From positions 124,001 to 188,000 of the forward strand of contig NZ_JARVTG010000002.1 of NCBI RefSeq assembly GCF_029846635.1: DNA of 64,000 bases. Reading direction: 5' to 3'. Position 1 is the stretch's first letter. Each line of letters starts with the position of its first letter. The DNA is from Pokkaliibacter sp. MBI-7 (GTDB lineage Bacteria; Pseudomonadota; Gammaproteobacteria; Pseudomonadales; Balneatricaceae). The position numbers and the translations under genes were made by a program. Shown piece after piece: positions 43,449 to 51,355 of this stretch. Under the pieces are notes generated by a model that was not told the origin of the DNA, searched no databases, and worked only from the letters and a program-made list of their open reading frames with translations.

Positions 43449-43615
43449 GTTACAGTCGGCTTATTTCAGGTGTGTCGGAGAAGGGGGCGGATTTTGTTTC
43501 TGCCAGAGAAGCAAATGTGCACAAAATGTGTGAAATCTTTCCTCTGTCTCTACCACTTAACAAAGGCTTGAGGTTCAGCAGTGGTGTTATGCCCTGAAGA
43601 GCCCGGGCTGTTGGA

Positions 43616-43646
43616 GGATGCCATCTGACGAGGTCGGATGGCATCC
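43616..43646 (+). terminator. Hairpin after the hmgA-fahA operon
   Basis: A perfect 10 bp stem, GGATGCCATC with GATGGCATCC, and an 11-base loop between fahA and the carbonic anhydrase gene. No T-run. Because it is only 31 bases before the carbonic anhydrase start, it could also lie in that gene's leader. Confidence 0.45.
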
Positions 43647-43677
43647 CACCTGTTAAGTCGTAAGAAGAGAGACACAC

Positions 43678-44409
43678 ATGAAGTCGTCCATATTGGCTGT
43701 CAGCCTGATGTTACTGCCGTTATCTACGTTGGCTGCCGAAGGCAACAACTGGGGTTATAGCGGAGATATAGGTCCGGAAAGCTGGGCAGAGCTGAGCACA
43801 GACAACGTATTCTGCAAAGGTAAGAACCAATCACCGGTCAATCTGACCGGGTTCACAGAGGCGCATCTGACACCAATTGAATTTCACTATGCCACTGGTA
43901 AGGCGGAAATTTCACATCTTGGTCATACTATCAAGGTTGCGACAGCCGCAGGCAGTTATATCGTGGTAGACGGTGAGCCCTTTGAGCTGAAGCAGTTTCA
44001 TTTCCATACGCCAGCGGAAAACCTGATTGATGGCAAGTCGTATCCGTTGGAAGGGCATCTGGTGCATGTAGACAAAAATGGCAACCTGGCCGTTGTTGCC
44101 GTGATGTTCGCCGAAGGTGCTGCTAATCCCATTCTGGGTAAGATTATCAGCGCCATGGGTGATGGTAAGGCTGCACATATCGAGCTATCGCAGCCATTGT
44201 CGCCTGAAGCACTGTTGCCAGCTAACCAGGAATATTTCCGCTTCAGTGGCTCTTTGACGACACCGCCATGTAGCGAAGGTGTGCGCTGGCTGGTCATGAA
44301 ACAACCGATGACGGCCTCTGTCGAGCAGATCAAAGCACTGACCGAGGCGGTGCCGCATGCCAATAATCGCCCTGTACAGCCTCTGAACGGTCGGCCGGTT
44401 TTACAGTAA
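43678..44409 (+). CDS. Alpha-type carbonic anhydrase, periplasmic
   Basis: A 243-residue enzyme that interconverts CO2 and bicarbonate. A signal peptide (ILAVSLMLLPLSTLA) directs it to the periplasm. Zinc ligands are His108, His110 (QFHFHTPAE) and His127 (LEGHLVHV), and His83 (SHLGHTIKV) matches the conserved GH near the proton-shuttle region. It ends with TTPPCSEGVRWLVM and NNRPVQPLNGRP, as in the family. CO2 hydration in the periplasm may help inorganic carbon supply or pH control. A hairpin upstream and one downstream suggest that it is a single transcription unit. Confidence 0.94.
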   Translation: MKSSILAVSLMLLPLSTLAAEGNNWGYSGDIGPESWAELSTDNVFCKGKNQSPVNLTGFTEAHLTPIEFHYATGKAEISHLGHTIKVATAAGSYIVVDGEPFELKQFHFHTPAENLIDGKSYPLEGHLVHVDKNGNLAVVAVMFAEGAANPILGKIISAMGDGKAAHIELSQPLSPEALLPANQEYFRFSGSLTTPPCSEGVRWLVMKQPMTASVEQIKALTEAVPHANNRPVQPLNGRPVLQ

Positions 44410-44428
44410 CTGTCATTCGCTACATCAG

Positions 44429-44452
44429 GCTGGTTACTTCTGGGTAACCAGC
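44429..44452 (+). terminator. Hairpin after the carbonic anhydrase gene
   Basis: Stem GCTGGTTAC / GTAACCAGC (9 bp, 6-base loop) 20 bases after the stop codon, followed by TTACTCCT. Candidate terminator without a strong T-run. Confidence 0.5.
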
Positions 44453-44583
44453 TTACTCCTGTGTCACTCCTTGTTTCTCCTTCATCAGCTGAATAGCATC
44501 CTCATGTTGTTACTTGGTTCTTATTAGGAACTAATGCCAGCTGCTCTACAGTGGCAGGTTGTCCAAACTCAAGGAGTTAAAAC

Positions 44584-45138
44584 ATGAGCAAGACTGTTGT
44601 TGTCTATTTTTCTGGTTACGGCCATACCCGTCGCGTTGCTGAGTTTGTTGCTGAAGGCGCCAGCGCGGAACTGATCGAAGTGAGCAGTGAGGGCGACATC
44701 ACTGAGGCTGCCTGGGAAACACTGAACGCTGCCAGTGCGATTATTTTTGGTGCGCCCACGTACATGGGATCAGTGCCCTGGCAATTCAAAAAGTTTGCTG
44801 ATGCAACATCCAAGGTGTGGTTTACCCGCGGCTGGCAAGACAAGGTATTCGGCGGCTTCACTAACAGCGCCAGTCTCAATGGTGATAAACAGGTCAGCCT
44901 GATTTATTTGCAGACACTGGCAGCTCAGCATGGTGGATTGTGGGTGAGCCTGGGCTTGCCTCCTTCCAACACCAAAGCGGCCACACGTGCAGACGTAAAC
45001 AATCTGGGTGGTTCTGCTGGTGTACTGGTACAGTCTCCTGCTGATGTAGGTGCAGATGACATCCCATCAGGAGATCTGGAAACGGCACGTCTGTACGGTG
45101 CACGTGTGGCGGATATTGCCAAGCGCCTGCACGGCTAA
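44584..45138 (+). CDS. Flavodoxin-family NAD(P)H-quinone reductase-like protein
   Basis: A 184-residue flavoprotein. VVVYFSGYGHTRRVAEFVAE near the start is the FMN phosphate loop (S/T-G-x-G-H-T), GAPTYMGSVPWQFKKFAD and VFGGFTNSASLNGDKQVSLI carry the flavin ring-binding loops, and ETARLYGARVADIAKRL ends the fold. It resembles WrbA-like and flavodoxin-like reductases, which reduce quinones by two electrons and limit oxidative stress. CAAGGAGTTAAAAC precedes the ATG. A second, less similar WrbA-type gene is at 60076-60684. Confidence 0.85.
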   Translation: MSKTVVVYFSGYGHTRRVAEFVAEGASAELIEVSSEGDITEAAWETLNAASAIIFGAPTYMGSVPWQFKKFADATSKVWFTRGWQDKVFGGFTNSASLNGDKQVSLIYLQTLAAQHGGLWVSLGLPPSNTKAATRADVNNLGGSAGVLVQSPADVGADDIPSGDLETARLYGARVADIAKRLHG

Positions 45139-45164
45139 TAAGTGGCTCTAGAGCCATGCGTGAG

Positions 45165-45196
45165 GCCCGGCAGACCAGAGGTTTGCCGGGCTTTTT
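45165..45196 (+). terminator. Rho-independent terminator
   Basis: Stem GCCCGGCA / TGCCGGGC (8 bp, 11-base loop) followed by TTTTT, 26 bases after the flavodoxin-like stop. A perfect 12 bp palindrome GGCTCTAGAGCC lies just before it (45144-45155). Confidence 0.88.
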
Positions 45197-45338
45197 CATG
45201 TTTCGTAATTGCACTTGTCAATCTTTGTGAGCGCAGCTTCACTGGCGAACGCCGGTAGCTGTCTGAAAGCAGAATGACGACATATATCTGGCATCGGCTG
45301 TCATGCAGTCTTTGATTGGTTTTATTTCACAATAAAGT

Positions 45339-45364
45339 CTGTATAAAAAATATATTCCATACAG
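45339..45364. promoter_or_regulatory. Inverted repeat upstream of the PilZ gene
   Basis: CTGTAT and ATACAG are separated by 14 bases of A/T-rich sequence, 60 bases before the PilZ start. The arm spacing (26 bases overall) is too wide for a LexA box (16 bases). It could be a regulator site overlapping the promoter. Confidence 0.3.
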
Positions 45365-45423
45365 TTTTGACGCCATGAGTCGATAACTGGTAAACGGAGT
45401 TCCTGTGGTAGTCGAGGTGCCTT

Positions 45424-45840
45424 ATGCGCCAGTTCATTCGTCATCCTTCAAGTGTCCCCATCAGTTGCCGTCATCAGGACGGCGAGCTGGAGCGTTATCA
45501 GCGGTTGTGTAATTACAGCGAAGGGGGGCTCAGTGTGATGGTTGATGAGGCCATCGCAGTTGGTTCACTGGTAGAAATTTGTATCCCCATTCAGGATCCC
45601 CCTTTCTGTGCATTGGGAGAAGTCGTGTGGAGTTCACCGATCAATAGTCATCACTATCAGCTTGGTGTTCGCTTCAGTGATGAGAACACGGCCTTCGCCG
45701 TACGTATGATTGAGCAGATCTGTCATATCGAGCAGTACCGCCATGAAGTCGAAGAGCAGGAAGGACGTTCTCTCAGTAGTGAAGAGGCGGCGACTGAGTG
45801 GATTGGAAAGCACGCCGGACATTTTCCTGGATTACACTGA
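45424..45840 (+). CDS. PilZ-domain protein
   Basis: A 138-residue protein with a PilZ domain at residues about 1-100. The c-di-GMP-binding motifs are present: RQFIRHPSSVPI gives R-x-x-x-R (Arg2, Arg6), and NYSEGGL gives the (D/N)-x-S-x-x-G loop (about 31-37). YQLGVRFSDENTAF closes the barrel. A charged helix and tail (VEEQEGRSLSSEEAATEWIG) follow. Such proteins sense c-di-GMP and control motility, adhesion or envelope functions. It stands alone but in the same window as a GGDEF protein. Confidence 0.9.
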   Translation: MRQFIRHPSSVPISCRHQDGELERYQRLCNYSEGGLSVMVDEAIAVGSLVEICIPIQDPPFCALGEVVWSSPINSHHYQLGVRFSDENTAFAVRMIEQICHIEQYRHEVEEQEGRSLSSEEAATEWIGKHAGHFPGLH

Positions 45841-45865
45841 GCGTATCCGGCGTTGAGTGAGCCTG

Positions 45866-47899
45866 TCAGCTGATCAATGCCTTTTGTTTCAGGTCGGCAA
45901 GTTGATCACGCAGCATGGCAGCCTGCTCGAATTCCAGATTTTTGGCGGCTGCGTACATTTCTTCTTCCAGCTGGCTGATGGCCTTGGCCAGTTCCTTGGG
46001 CGACATCTGCTCTACATTCACCTGATAGTCTGCTGTGGGCTCGGCCACCTTGCGTTGCCCTCGGCCACGTCCGGGTTTGCCGGGAGTGACCGCGCCTTCC
46101 AATATGTCCTGTACGGATTTGAATACCGATCTGGGGGTAATCCCGTGCGCTTCGTTGAAGGCAACTTGCTTGGCACGACGGCGCTCGGTTTCATCGATGG
46201 CACGTTGCATGGAGCCGGTCATGCGATCGGCGTAGAGAATGGCCTTGCCCCGTGCGTTTCGCGCTGCGCGGCCAATCGTCTGGATCAATGAGCGGTCGGA
46301 GCGGAGGAAACCTTCTTTATCTGCATCCAGAATGGCAACCAGAGTGACTTCAGGCATGTCCAGGCCTTCACGCAGCAGGTTAATGCCGACCAGGACGTCA
46401 AACTCTCCCAACCGCAGATCCCGAATGATTTCTACCCGTTCGACGGTATCAATATCCGAGTGCAAATAGCGTACCCTGATACCGTGCTCGGTCAGATACT
46501 CGGTCAGGTCTTCTGCCATACGCTTGGTCAGTGTGGTGACCAGCACTCTCTCATGCAGGTCGACGCGCAAACGAATCTCGGACAGCAGGTCATCCACCTG
46601 AGTGCTGGCGGGGCGGACCTCAATTTCCGGATCGACCAGTCCTGTCGGGCGAACCACCTGTTCAACGACCTGACCAGCATGCTCTTCTTCATACTTGCCT
46701 GGTGTTGCGGAGACAAAAATCATCTGTGGTGCTATGCGTTCCCATTCATCAAAGCGCATGGGGCGATTGTCTAGGGCCGATGGCAGGCGGAAACCGTACT
46801 CCACCAGGGTTTCCTTGCGTGAGCGGTCACCTTTATACATGGCCCCCAGCTGCGGAATGGTGACATGAGATTCATCAATGACCAGTAGCGCCTCTGCAGG
46901 GAGGTAGTCGAACAGAGTGGGGGGCGGTTCCCCCGGTCCTCTGCCGGACAGAAAGCGAGAGTAGTTTTCGATACCGTTGCAGTAACCCAGTTCTCTGATC
47001 ATCTCCACGTCGTAACGTGTACGTTGCTCAAGGCGCTGTAGCTCCAGCAATTTGTTATTGGCTTTGAAGTATTCCAGTCGTTCAACCAGTTCTTCTTCAA
47101 TCATATCGACCGCACCGAGGAGCTTGTCGCGCGGAGTTACATAGTGAGTCTTCGGATAGATGGTAACGCGAGGAACAGTGCGAAGTAGTTCTCCGGTAAG
47201 GGGGTCGAAGAAGCGTAACGAATCCACTTCATCATCAAACAGCTCTATGCGCACCGCTTCGCTGTCAGATTCTGCCGGGAAGACATCAATAATCTCACCG
47301 CGAACTCTGTAGGTACCGCGAGTGAAGTCCACATCATTGCGTGTGTATTGCAACTCAGCCAAACGACGCAGTATGGTCCGCTGGTCTATGACATCACCGC
47401 GCACCAGATGCAGCATCATCTGCAAGTAGGATTCCGGGTCGCCCAAACCATAGATGGCAGATACTGTCGCTACGACAATGGCATCGGAGCGTTCCATCAT
47501 GGCCTTGGTAGCAGAGAGGCGCATTTGCTCAATATGCTCATTCACCGAAGCATCTTTTTCGATAAACGTATCTGAAGATGGCACGTAGGCTTCAGGTTGA
47601 TAGTAGTCGTAATAAGAAACGAAGTACTCGACGGCGTTCTTGGGGAAAAACTCCTTGAACTCACCGTAGAGTTGCGCTGCCAGTGTCTTATTGTGTGCCA
47701 GTACCAGCGTTGGTCGCTGTGCCTGGGCGATGACGTTGGCAATGGTGAACGTTTTACCTGACCCCGTTACGCCTAGCAGGGTCTGTGCAGCCAGCCCGTC
47801 ATTGATTCCTTCCGAGAGCAGGCGTATGGCGGAGGGCTGATCACCTGCGGGTTCGTATTTGCTGGCAACCTGAAAACGTTCAGCAGTATGTTCACTCAT
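45866..47899 (-). CDS. uvrB: Excinuclease ABC subunit B
   Basis: A 677-residue UvrB. It carries the Walker A motif GVTGSGKTFTIANVIA (about residues 42-57), YYDYYQPEAYVPSSDTFIEK (the beta-hairpin that inserts into DNA), LVIDESHVTIPQLGAMYKGD, GLVDPEIEVRPASTQVDDLL, LLREGLDMPEVTLVAILDAD and QTIGRAARNARGKAILY, and a C-terminal UVR domain that binds UvrC. UvrB verifies damage delivered by UvrA in nucleotide excision repair. GAGGTG lies upstream of the ATG. In E. coli uvrB is LexA-controlled; I found no CTG-N10-CAG site in the 305 bp upstream here. It is convergent with the PilZ gene. Confidence 0.98.
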   Translation of the reverse strand: MSEHTAERFQVASKYEPAGDQPSAIRLLSEGINDGLAAQTLLGVTGSGKTFTIANVIAQAQRPTLVLAHNKTLAAQLYGEFKEFFPKNAVEYFVSYYDYYQPEAYVPSSDTFIEKDASVNEHIEQMRLSATKAMMERSDAIVVATVSAIYGLGDPESYLQMMLHLVRGDVIDQRTILRRLAELQYTRNDVDFTRGTYRVRGEIIDVFPAESDSEAVRIELFDDEVDSLRFFDPLTGELLRTVPRVTIYPKTHYVTPRDKLLGAVDMIEEELVERLEYFKANNKLLELQRLEQRTRYDVEMIRELGYCNGIENYSRFLSGRGPGEPPPTLFDYLPAEALLVIDESHVTIPQLGAMYKGDRSRKETLVEYGFRLPSALDNRPMRFDEWERIAPQMIFVSATPGKYEEEHAGQVVEQVVRPTGLVDPEIEVRPASTQVDDLLSEIRLRVDLHERVLVTTLTKRMAEDLTEYLTEHGIRVRYLHSDIDTVERVEIIRDLRLGEFDVLVGINLLREGLDMPEVTLVAILDADKEGFLRSDRSLIQTIGRAARNARGKAILYADRMTGSMQRAIDETERRRAKQVAFNEAHGITPRSVFKSVQDILEGAVTPGKPGRGRGQRKVAEPTADYQVNVEQMSPKELAKAISQLEEEMYAAAKNLEFEQAAMLRDQLADLKQKALIS

Positions 47900-48204
47900 T
47901 GGAATTATTCACCTCACCAAGAGTCCGTGTTGATTGGCACTGTATTCGCCTGACACAGACTCTTTTGATAGAGCTGGCCTTTACATATACAAGGCCGGAT
48001 CATAGCAGGCTACCTGTGCGGATAACCAGTGGATTGCTAAGTGAGTGCAGATTGCATGTCTTCGAATTACTGCTGTCTTTGTCTGAAGGGCAAGTGAGTA
48101 GTCAAAGAGCATTGTGCGCTAACTGGTTGAGGAGGTTATCTTTTTTGTTTTATTTCTTGACTCTCTGCGACGAATCCGTACTATAAGCGCCCGTGCCGAG
48201 ACAT
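47900..48204. other. Divergent promoter region of uvrB and the tRNA genes
   Basis: 305 bp without a gene. The right end holds the tRNA promoter at 48157-48184. For uvrB, no canonical LexA box was seen; the closest, near 47950, has a 13-base spacer between CTG and CAG and does not fit. Confidence 0.45.
48157..48184 (+). promoter_or_regulatory. Promoter of the tRNA-Asn pair
   Basis: TTGACT (48157-48162) and TACTAT (48179-48184) with a 16-base spacer, followed by a G/C-rich discriminator (AAGCGCCCGTGCCG), the pattern of stringently controlled stable-RNA promoters. It lies 20 bases before the first tRNA. Confidence 0.7.
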
Positions 48205-48280
48205 TCCCTGATAGCTCAGTCGGTAGAGCAGCGGACTGTTAATCCGTTGGTCGCAGGTTCGAGTCCTGCTCGGGGAGCCA
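48205..48280 (+). tRNA. tRNA-Asn (GTT), copy 1
   Basis: 76 bases with encoded CCA. The acceptor arm TCCCTGA pairs with TCGGGGA (one G-T pair), the D-arm is AGCTCAGTCGGTAGAGCA, the anticodon GTT is at 48238-48240, and the T-arm has GGTTCGAGTCC. All positions fit a class I elongator tRNA for asparagine. Confidence 0.97.
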
Positions 48281-48306
48281 CTCTCGCACGTATTTCCTTC
48301 CGACGT

Positions 48307-48382
48307 TCCCTGATAGCTCAGTCGGTAGAGCAGCGGACTGTTAATCCGTTGGTCGCAGGTTCGAGTCCTGCTCGGGGAGCCA
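48307..48382 (+). tRNA. tRNA-Asn (GTT), copy 2
   Basis: Identical to copy 1 over all 76 bases, 26 bp downstream; only one promoter precedes the pair, so both come from one transcript. The anticodon is at 48340-48342. The spacer sequence between the copies is unrelated to the flanks, so the duplication unit is about the tRNA itself. Confidence 0.97.
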
Positions 48383-48455
48383 CATCTTATATATCCTCTC
48401 CTGCTTTACTCCTGTCGTTACCGTCAATTACTGTAATCATGGTTTTTGGACGGAA

Positions 48456-48920
48456 ATGGTCATGGATCGATATCTTCTGCTTCTTTTCTTAATCTGCCTC
48501 ACCTCTTCAGTTTATGCCTCCTCTTTTGAGGGAAAAGTGACCCATATTTACGATGGCGACACCTTGGCAGTGTCTTATCGAGGTCAAAGTTTCAAGGTGC
48601 GTCTGCTATACATCGATGCGCCAGAGCATGATCAGCGCTATGGCAGTGCCTCCAAATCGATGCTGCAGAAAATAGTGGGTAACCGAGACGTTCGTGTCGA
48701 GTACGACCAGAAAGATAAGTATGGTCGCCTTTTGGGTCTGGTTTATCTGGATGGTTATAACGTCAACGCCACTATGGTTGATCGGGGAATGGCCTGGGTC
48801 TATCGTCAATACACGAATGATGCTCGTTTACTGGAACTTGAGCAGCGTGCACGAAATGCCAAAAAGGGACTGTGGCATGATGCAGCACCGATAGCGCCCT
48901 GGAAATGGCGGCATCGCTGA
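48456..48920 (+). CDS. Secreted thermonuclease (SNase-like)
   Basis: A 154-residue protein with signal peptide (YLLLLFLICLTSSVYASS). The SNase fold is evident: VTHIYDGDTLAVSYRG, VRLLYIDAPEHDQRYG (catalytic Arg and Glu region, D-A-P-E), KDKYGRLLGLVYLDG (second catalytic Arg) and NATMVDRGMAWVYRQY. It should cut DNA or RNA non-specifically with calcium in the periplasm or outside. An ATG six bases later (48462) has the better distance to GGACGG and may be the true start. It follows the tRNA pair by 73 bp. Confidence 0.9.
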   Translation: MVMDRYLLLLFLICLTSSVYASSFEGKVTHIYDGDTLAVSYRGQSFKVRLLYIDAPEHDQRYGSASKSMLQKIVGNRDVRVEYDQKDKYGRLLGLVYLDGYNVNATMVDRGMAWVYRQYTNDARLLELEQRARNAKKGLWHDAAPIAPWKWRHR

Positions 48921-48942
48921 TGTGGGGTGGTGGTCTGGTTCA

Positions 48943-48974
48943 GCATGTTGTGACTACATAATTCCACAACATGC
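48943..48974. terminator. Hairpin between convergent nuclease and ComEA-like genes
   Basis: Perfect 10 bp stem GCATGTTGTG / CACAACATGC with a 12-base loop, lying 22 bases after the nuclease stop and 13 after the ComEA-like stop on the other strand. Suitable as a two-way terminator. Confidence 0.6.
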
Positions 48975-48987
48975 GTTCTATCTTGGA

Positions 48988-49269
48988 TTATTGTGCTGTT
49001 TTGGTTGTGTCTTGCAGCAAAATGTCGTCCTTATTGCGAGCAATTAGCGCCTCGCCAATACCCTTTACTTCGCTTAGTTGCTCCGCACTGGTAAAGGGGC
49101 CGTGTTCAGTTCTCCATGCAACAATTGCTTCTGCTTTTTTCTGGCCGACACCGTTAAGGGCTTTGGCCAGTTCTTCAGCGGTAGCAGTATTGATGTTGAC
49201 GGGAGCGGCAAAGCTGAACAGGGGGAAGGTCAAGGCAGCGACCGCTGCCAGGGCTTTTAGTGCTTTCAT
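48988..49269 (-). CDS. ComEA-family helix-hairpin-helix protein
   Basis: A 93-residue protein: signal peptide (LKALAAVAALTFPLFSFAAP), then VNINTATAEELAKALNGVGQ, KKAEAIVAWRTEHGPFTSAE and LSEVKGIGEALIARNKDDI, the two helix-hairpin-helix motifs of ComEA. Such small periplasmic proteins bind double-stranded DNA and help draw it across the outer membrane in natural transformation; short versions also occur outside competence systems. No other competence genes are in the window. Confidence 0.92.
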   Translation of the reverse strand: MKALKALAAVAALTFPLFSFAAPVNINTATAEELAKALNGVGQKKAEAIVAWRTEHGPFTSAEQLSEVKGIGEALIARNKDDILLQDTTKTAQ

Positions 49270-49417
49270 CTTTAGTCCTTGTGTTATTTCCAGTCTGGCG
49301 ACTCCTTCAATGCCAGCTGCTGTAAACTATCAATTCTGCAATATTTAGCAATCAAAAAATAACGTAACTTTACTTTTTGTGCTCATATTTGGATGTTTGC
49401 AGATGACTTGAAGGGGA

Positions 49418-49681
49418 TTAGAACAGCTGCTCATCCTGCTGTTCGGTGGCGATGCTGGATTGCAGCCTGGTTTTCTGAGCCCGTGCTGCCTTTACTCTGC
49501 GCAGGTATCGCTGACGGCACTGTTGAATGATCTGTAGTTTTTCGCTGTTATTGAAGTTGTTCCAGCTAAAGCGCTCATCTCTGGTGCGCATGCAGCCTTT
49601 GCAAAAGCCTTTCGCATCGGATTCGCAGACCCCAGCACAAGGATTGGGGACGGGGGCATCAAACAGGTCAAGTTGATTCAT
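49418..49681 (-). CDS. DUF1289 small cysteine protein
   Basis: An 87-residue protein with the DUF1289 core NPCAGVCESDAKGFCKGCMR: four cysteines in C-x3-C...C-x2-C spacing, followed by TRDERFSWNNFNNSEKLQII (family E-x-x-x-W). A metal or iron-sulfur site is plausible. The start MNQLDLFD at 49681 is chosen because it resembles the usual short N-terminus; the ribosome site is weak. Role unknown in the family. Confidence 0.85.
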   Translation of the reverse strand: MNQLDLFDAPVPNPCAGVCESDAKGFCKGCMRTRDERFSWNNFNNSEKLQIIQQCRQRYLRRVKAARAQKTRLQSSIATEQQDEQLF

Positions 49682-49959
49682 TGGTGTACATGCCCTGAGT
49701 GCAATGACGTTATGTATCATGCCTTTATTTGTTCAGCATGGTAAATACTCCAGCGTAGCAGATGAATGAGCCCTGTACTGGAAGTTGGGTCCTAATATTT
49801 GTATATAGCCATTTTTCTTCTGTCTTAACCCAGTGTTGCATATTTGTGAATAAGACCTTGCGAATGATGTCGTACATGTCTTTAATACGGTGGGTTGTTC
49901 AATATTCTTAACATAATAAAGACAGCTTTAATCGTAATCGACTTGGCAAGGGTAGAGTG

Positions 49960-50508
49960 ATGAGTATTGATGTGGGGACACGATTAAAGGATGTGCGCAA
50001 GCAGCAAGGATTATCACAGCGTGAGTTGGCTAAACGAGCGGGTGTGACAAACAGCACCATTTCCTTGATCGAACAGAATCGTGTAAGTCCTTCGGTGAGT
50101 TCGCTCAAGAAGGTGCTTGATGGTATTCCCATGTCTCTGCAGGAATTCTTTACTCTGGATGTGCCAGAGCGGCGTCAGTATTTCTACTGTGCTGATGAGC
50201 AGCCTGATCTCGGGCACAGTAATATTGCTTTGAAAGTGGTGGGCTATAACTATCCCAATCGAACTCTCTCTGTCTTGCATGAAATCTATCCCCCAGGGTC
50301 AGACACTGGTGAGGATATGCTGGTTCATGAGGGGCAGGAAGGTGGCGTGATTATTCAGGGTGAGTTGGAGCTGACTGTAGCGGATGAGACTCGTGTCCTA
50401 GTGAAAGGGGATGGCTACTTTTTTGATAGCAGCTTACCCCATAGATTCCGTAATCCGGGTGTAGTTGATTGTGTGGTTGTGAGCGCAAACAATCCACCAT
50501 CACTGTGA
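49960..50508 (+). CDS. XRE-cupin transcriptional regulator (PuuR/SutR type)
   Basis: A 182-residue regulator with an N-terminal XRE helix-turn-helix (LKDVRKQQGLSQRELAKRAG, then TNSTISLIEQNRVSPSVSSL) and a C-terminal cupin (HEGQEGGVIIQGELELTV, FDSSLPHRFRNPG). The layout matches PuuR, which represses putrescine catabolism, and related XRE-cupin regulators of amino-acid use. ATG 49960 has AAGGG upstream; a GTG at 49957 is an alternative. No obvious target gene is adjacent, since the IS4 remnant follows. Confidence 0.9.
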   Translation: MSIDVGTRLKDVRKQQGLSQRELAKRAGVTNSTISLIEQNRVSPSVSSLKKVLDGIPMSLQEFFTLDVPERRQYFYCADEQPDLGHSNIALKVVGYNYPNRTLSVLHEIYPPGSDTGEDMLVHEGQEGGVIIQGELELTVADETRVLVKGDGYFFDSSLPHRFRNPGVVDCVVVSANNPPSL

Positions 50509-50559
50509 TGTTGTTGACTCTTTTTGGTCGTATTTTGCTTAAAACGTTTGATGTTTCAT

Positions 50560-51329
50560 AAAAATGGCAGTCAGTGGCTAATGCCAGTCAGTTAAGCTGA
50601 CTGGCATTTTTGTTTCTGGTCGGATACTTGGACGGCTTGGGCTTGACCGCCCGCGGGTAACTGCGATCCTCACGTCGATGAGGCAGGGCGTAGTGCATAG
50701 CCGAAGCCTGTAGTTCGGCCAGGTAGCGAGGGATGTTGCCAGGATGCTTCAAAGAGACTCCGTTCAAGAGGCCCGGAATCGCCCAGGTGCAAGCGGAGAA
50801 GCTTATCTAACAGGGGGGATGCCAAGGCAGTGACGACTCATTTCCAGCATTTGATAACGCAGCAGGTTGTACCCCAGTAGTACGCCCCACAGTTCCTGTT
50901 CAATGATGTCCAGCGTCTGACTACGCAGGGTGTAGTGACCTGCGAACATGCCTTGCTTCATTTCTCGATAGCCCAGTTCGATTTCCCAGCGCTGGCTGTA
51001 CAGATCCACGATGTCGTCGGGCGGGAAGCGCAGAGGGTCGATCATCGAGGTCAGTACCTGCCGGACTTTGCCCTTGATGGTCTGGCATCCGGCGAAACAA
51101 CGCCATGGCGATCATGCAGCAGACCATGGTTTCAAGAGGGAGACGTCGTTTACGCAAAGTCGCCACTCCCGCCGTTTCCGGTGCGGTGCTGACCCGCTCT
51201 GGATCAGACAGCGCCCCGGCTCGTCAAGGGAGTGAGTCGCAGAAGCCGCTTCGTGAGTCAGTGCCAGGGCTCAGAAGGTCAAGCTATTAGGCTTAACTGA
51301 CCGGTATTAAGCCAGTGGCTGCCATTTTT
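50560..51329 (-). mobile_element. Internally deleted IS4-family element
   Basis: Imperfect inverted repeats of about 38 bases bound the element: left arm 50560-50597 (AAAAATGGCAGTCAGTGGCT then GCCAGTCAGTTAAGC), right arm 51291-51329 in inverted orientation (AAAAATGGCAGCCACTGGCT then CCGGTCAGTTAAGC). Between them lie fragments of a transposase, about half the length of a normal IS4 gene. It is defective and could only move with a helper. It sits between the XRE regulator and the HDOD-GGDEF gene. Confidence 0.8.
50588..51290 (-). pseudogene. Remnant IS4-family transposase
   Basis: Three pieces in different frames read as one transposase. The N-terminal piece has ATLRKRRLPLETMVCCMIAM (51166 downward). 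After an internal deletion comes IVDLYSQRWEIELGYREMKQ (51045-50803), the C-terminal DDE region with its YREMK glutamate motif, then a stop. The last part, LNGVSLKHPGNIPRYLAELQ to YPTRNKNASQLN (ending at 50588), is in yet another frame. The first two catalytic aspartates are lost with the deletion. Confidence 0.85.
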
Positions 51330-51355
51330 ATTTCGGAAGAGTGCGTTGCTGTGGG

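Noticed and set aside
45339..45364. CTGTAT...ATACAG as a LexA box before the PilZ gene
   Set aside because: Overall length is 26 bases, not 16; kept only as an unassigned inverted repeat.
47900..48060. Possible LexA box for uvrB
   Set aside because: The only CTG...CAG pair near 47942-47960 has a 13-base spacer instead of 10, so it does not fit a LexA site.
48205..48382. tRNA-linked genomic island
   Set aside because: No integrase, no partial tRNA copy and ordinary housekeeping genes on both sides.
48193..48492. A 99-codon frame reading through both tRNA-Asn genes
   Set aside because: It repeats a peptide because the tRNAs are identical; the tRNA structures explain the sequence.
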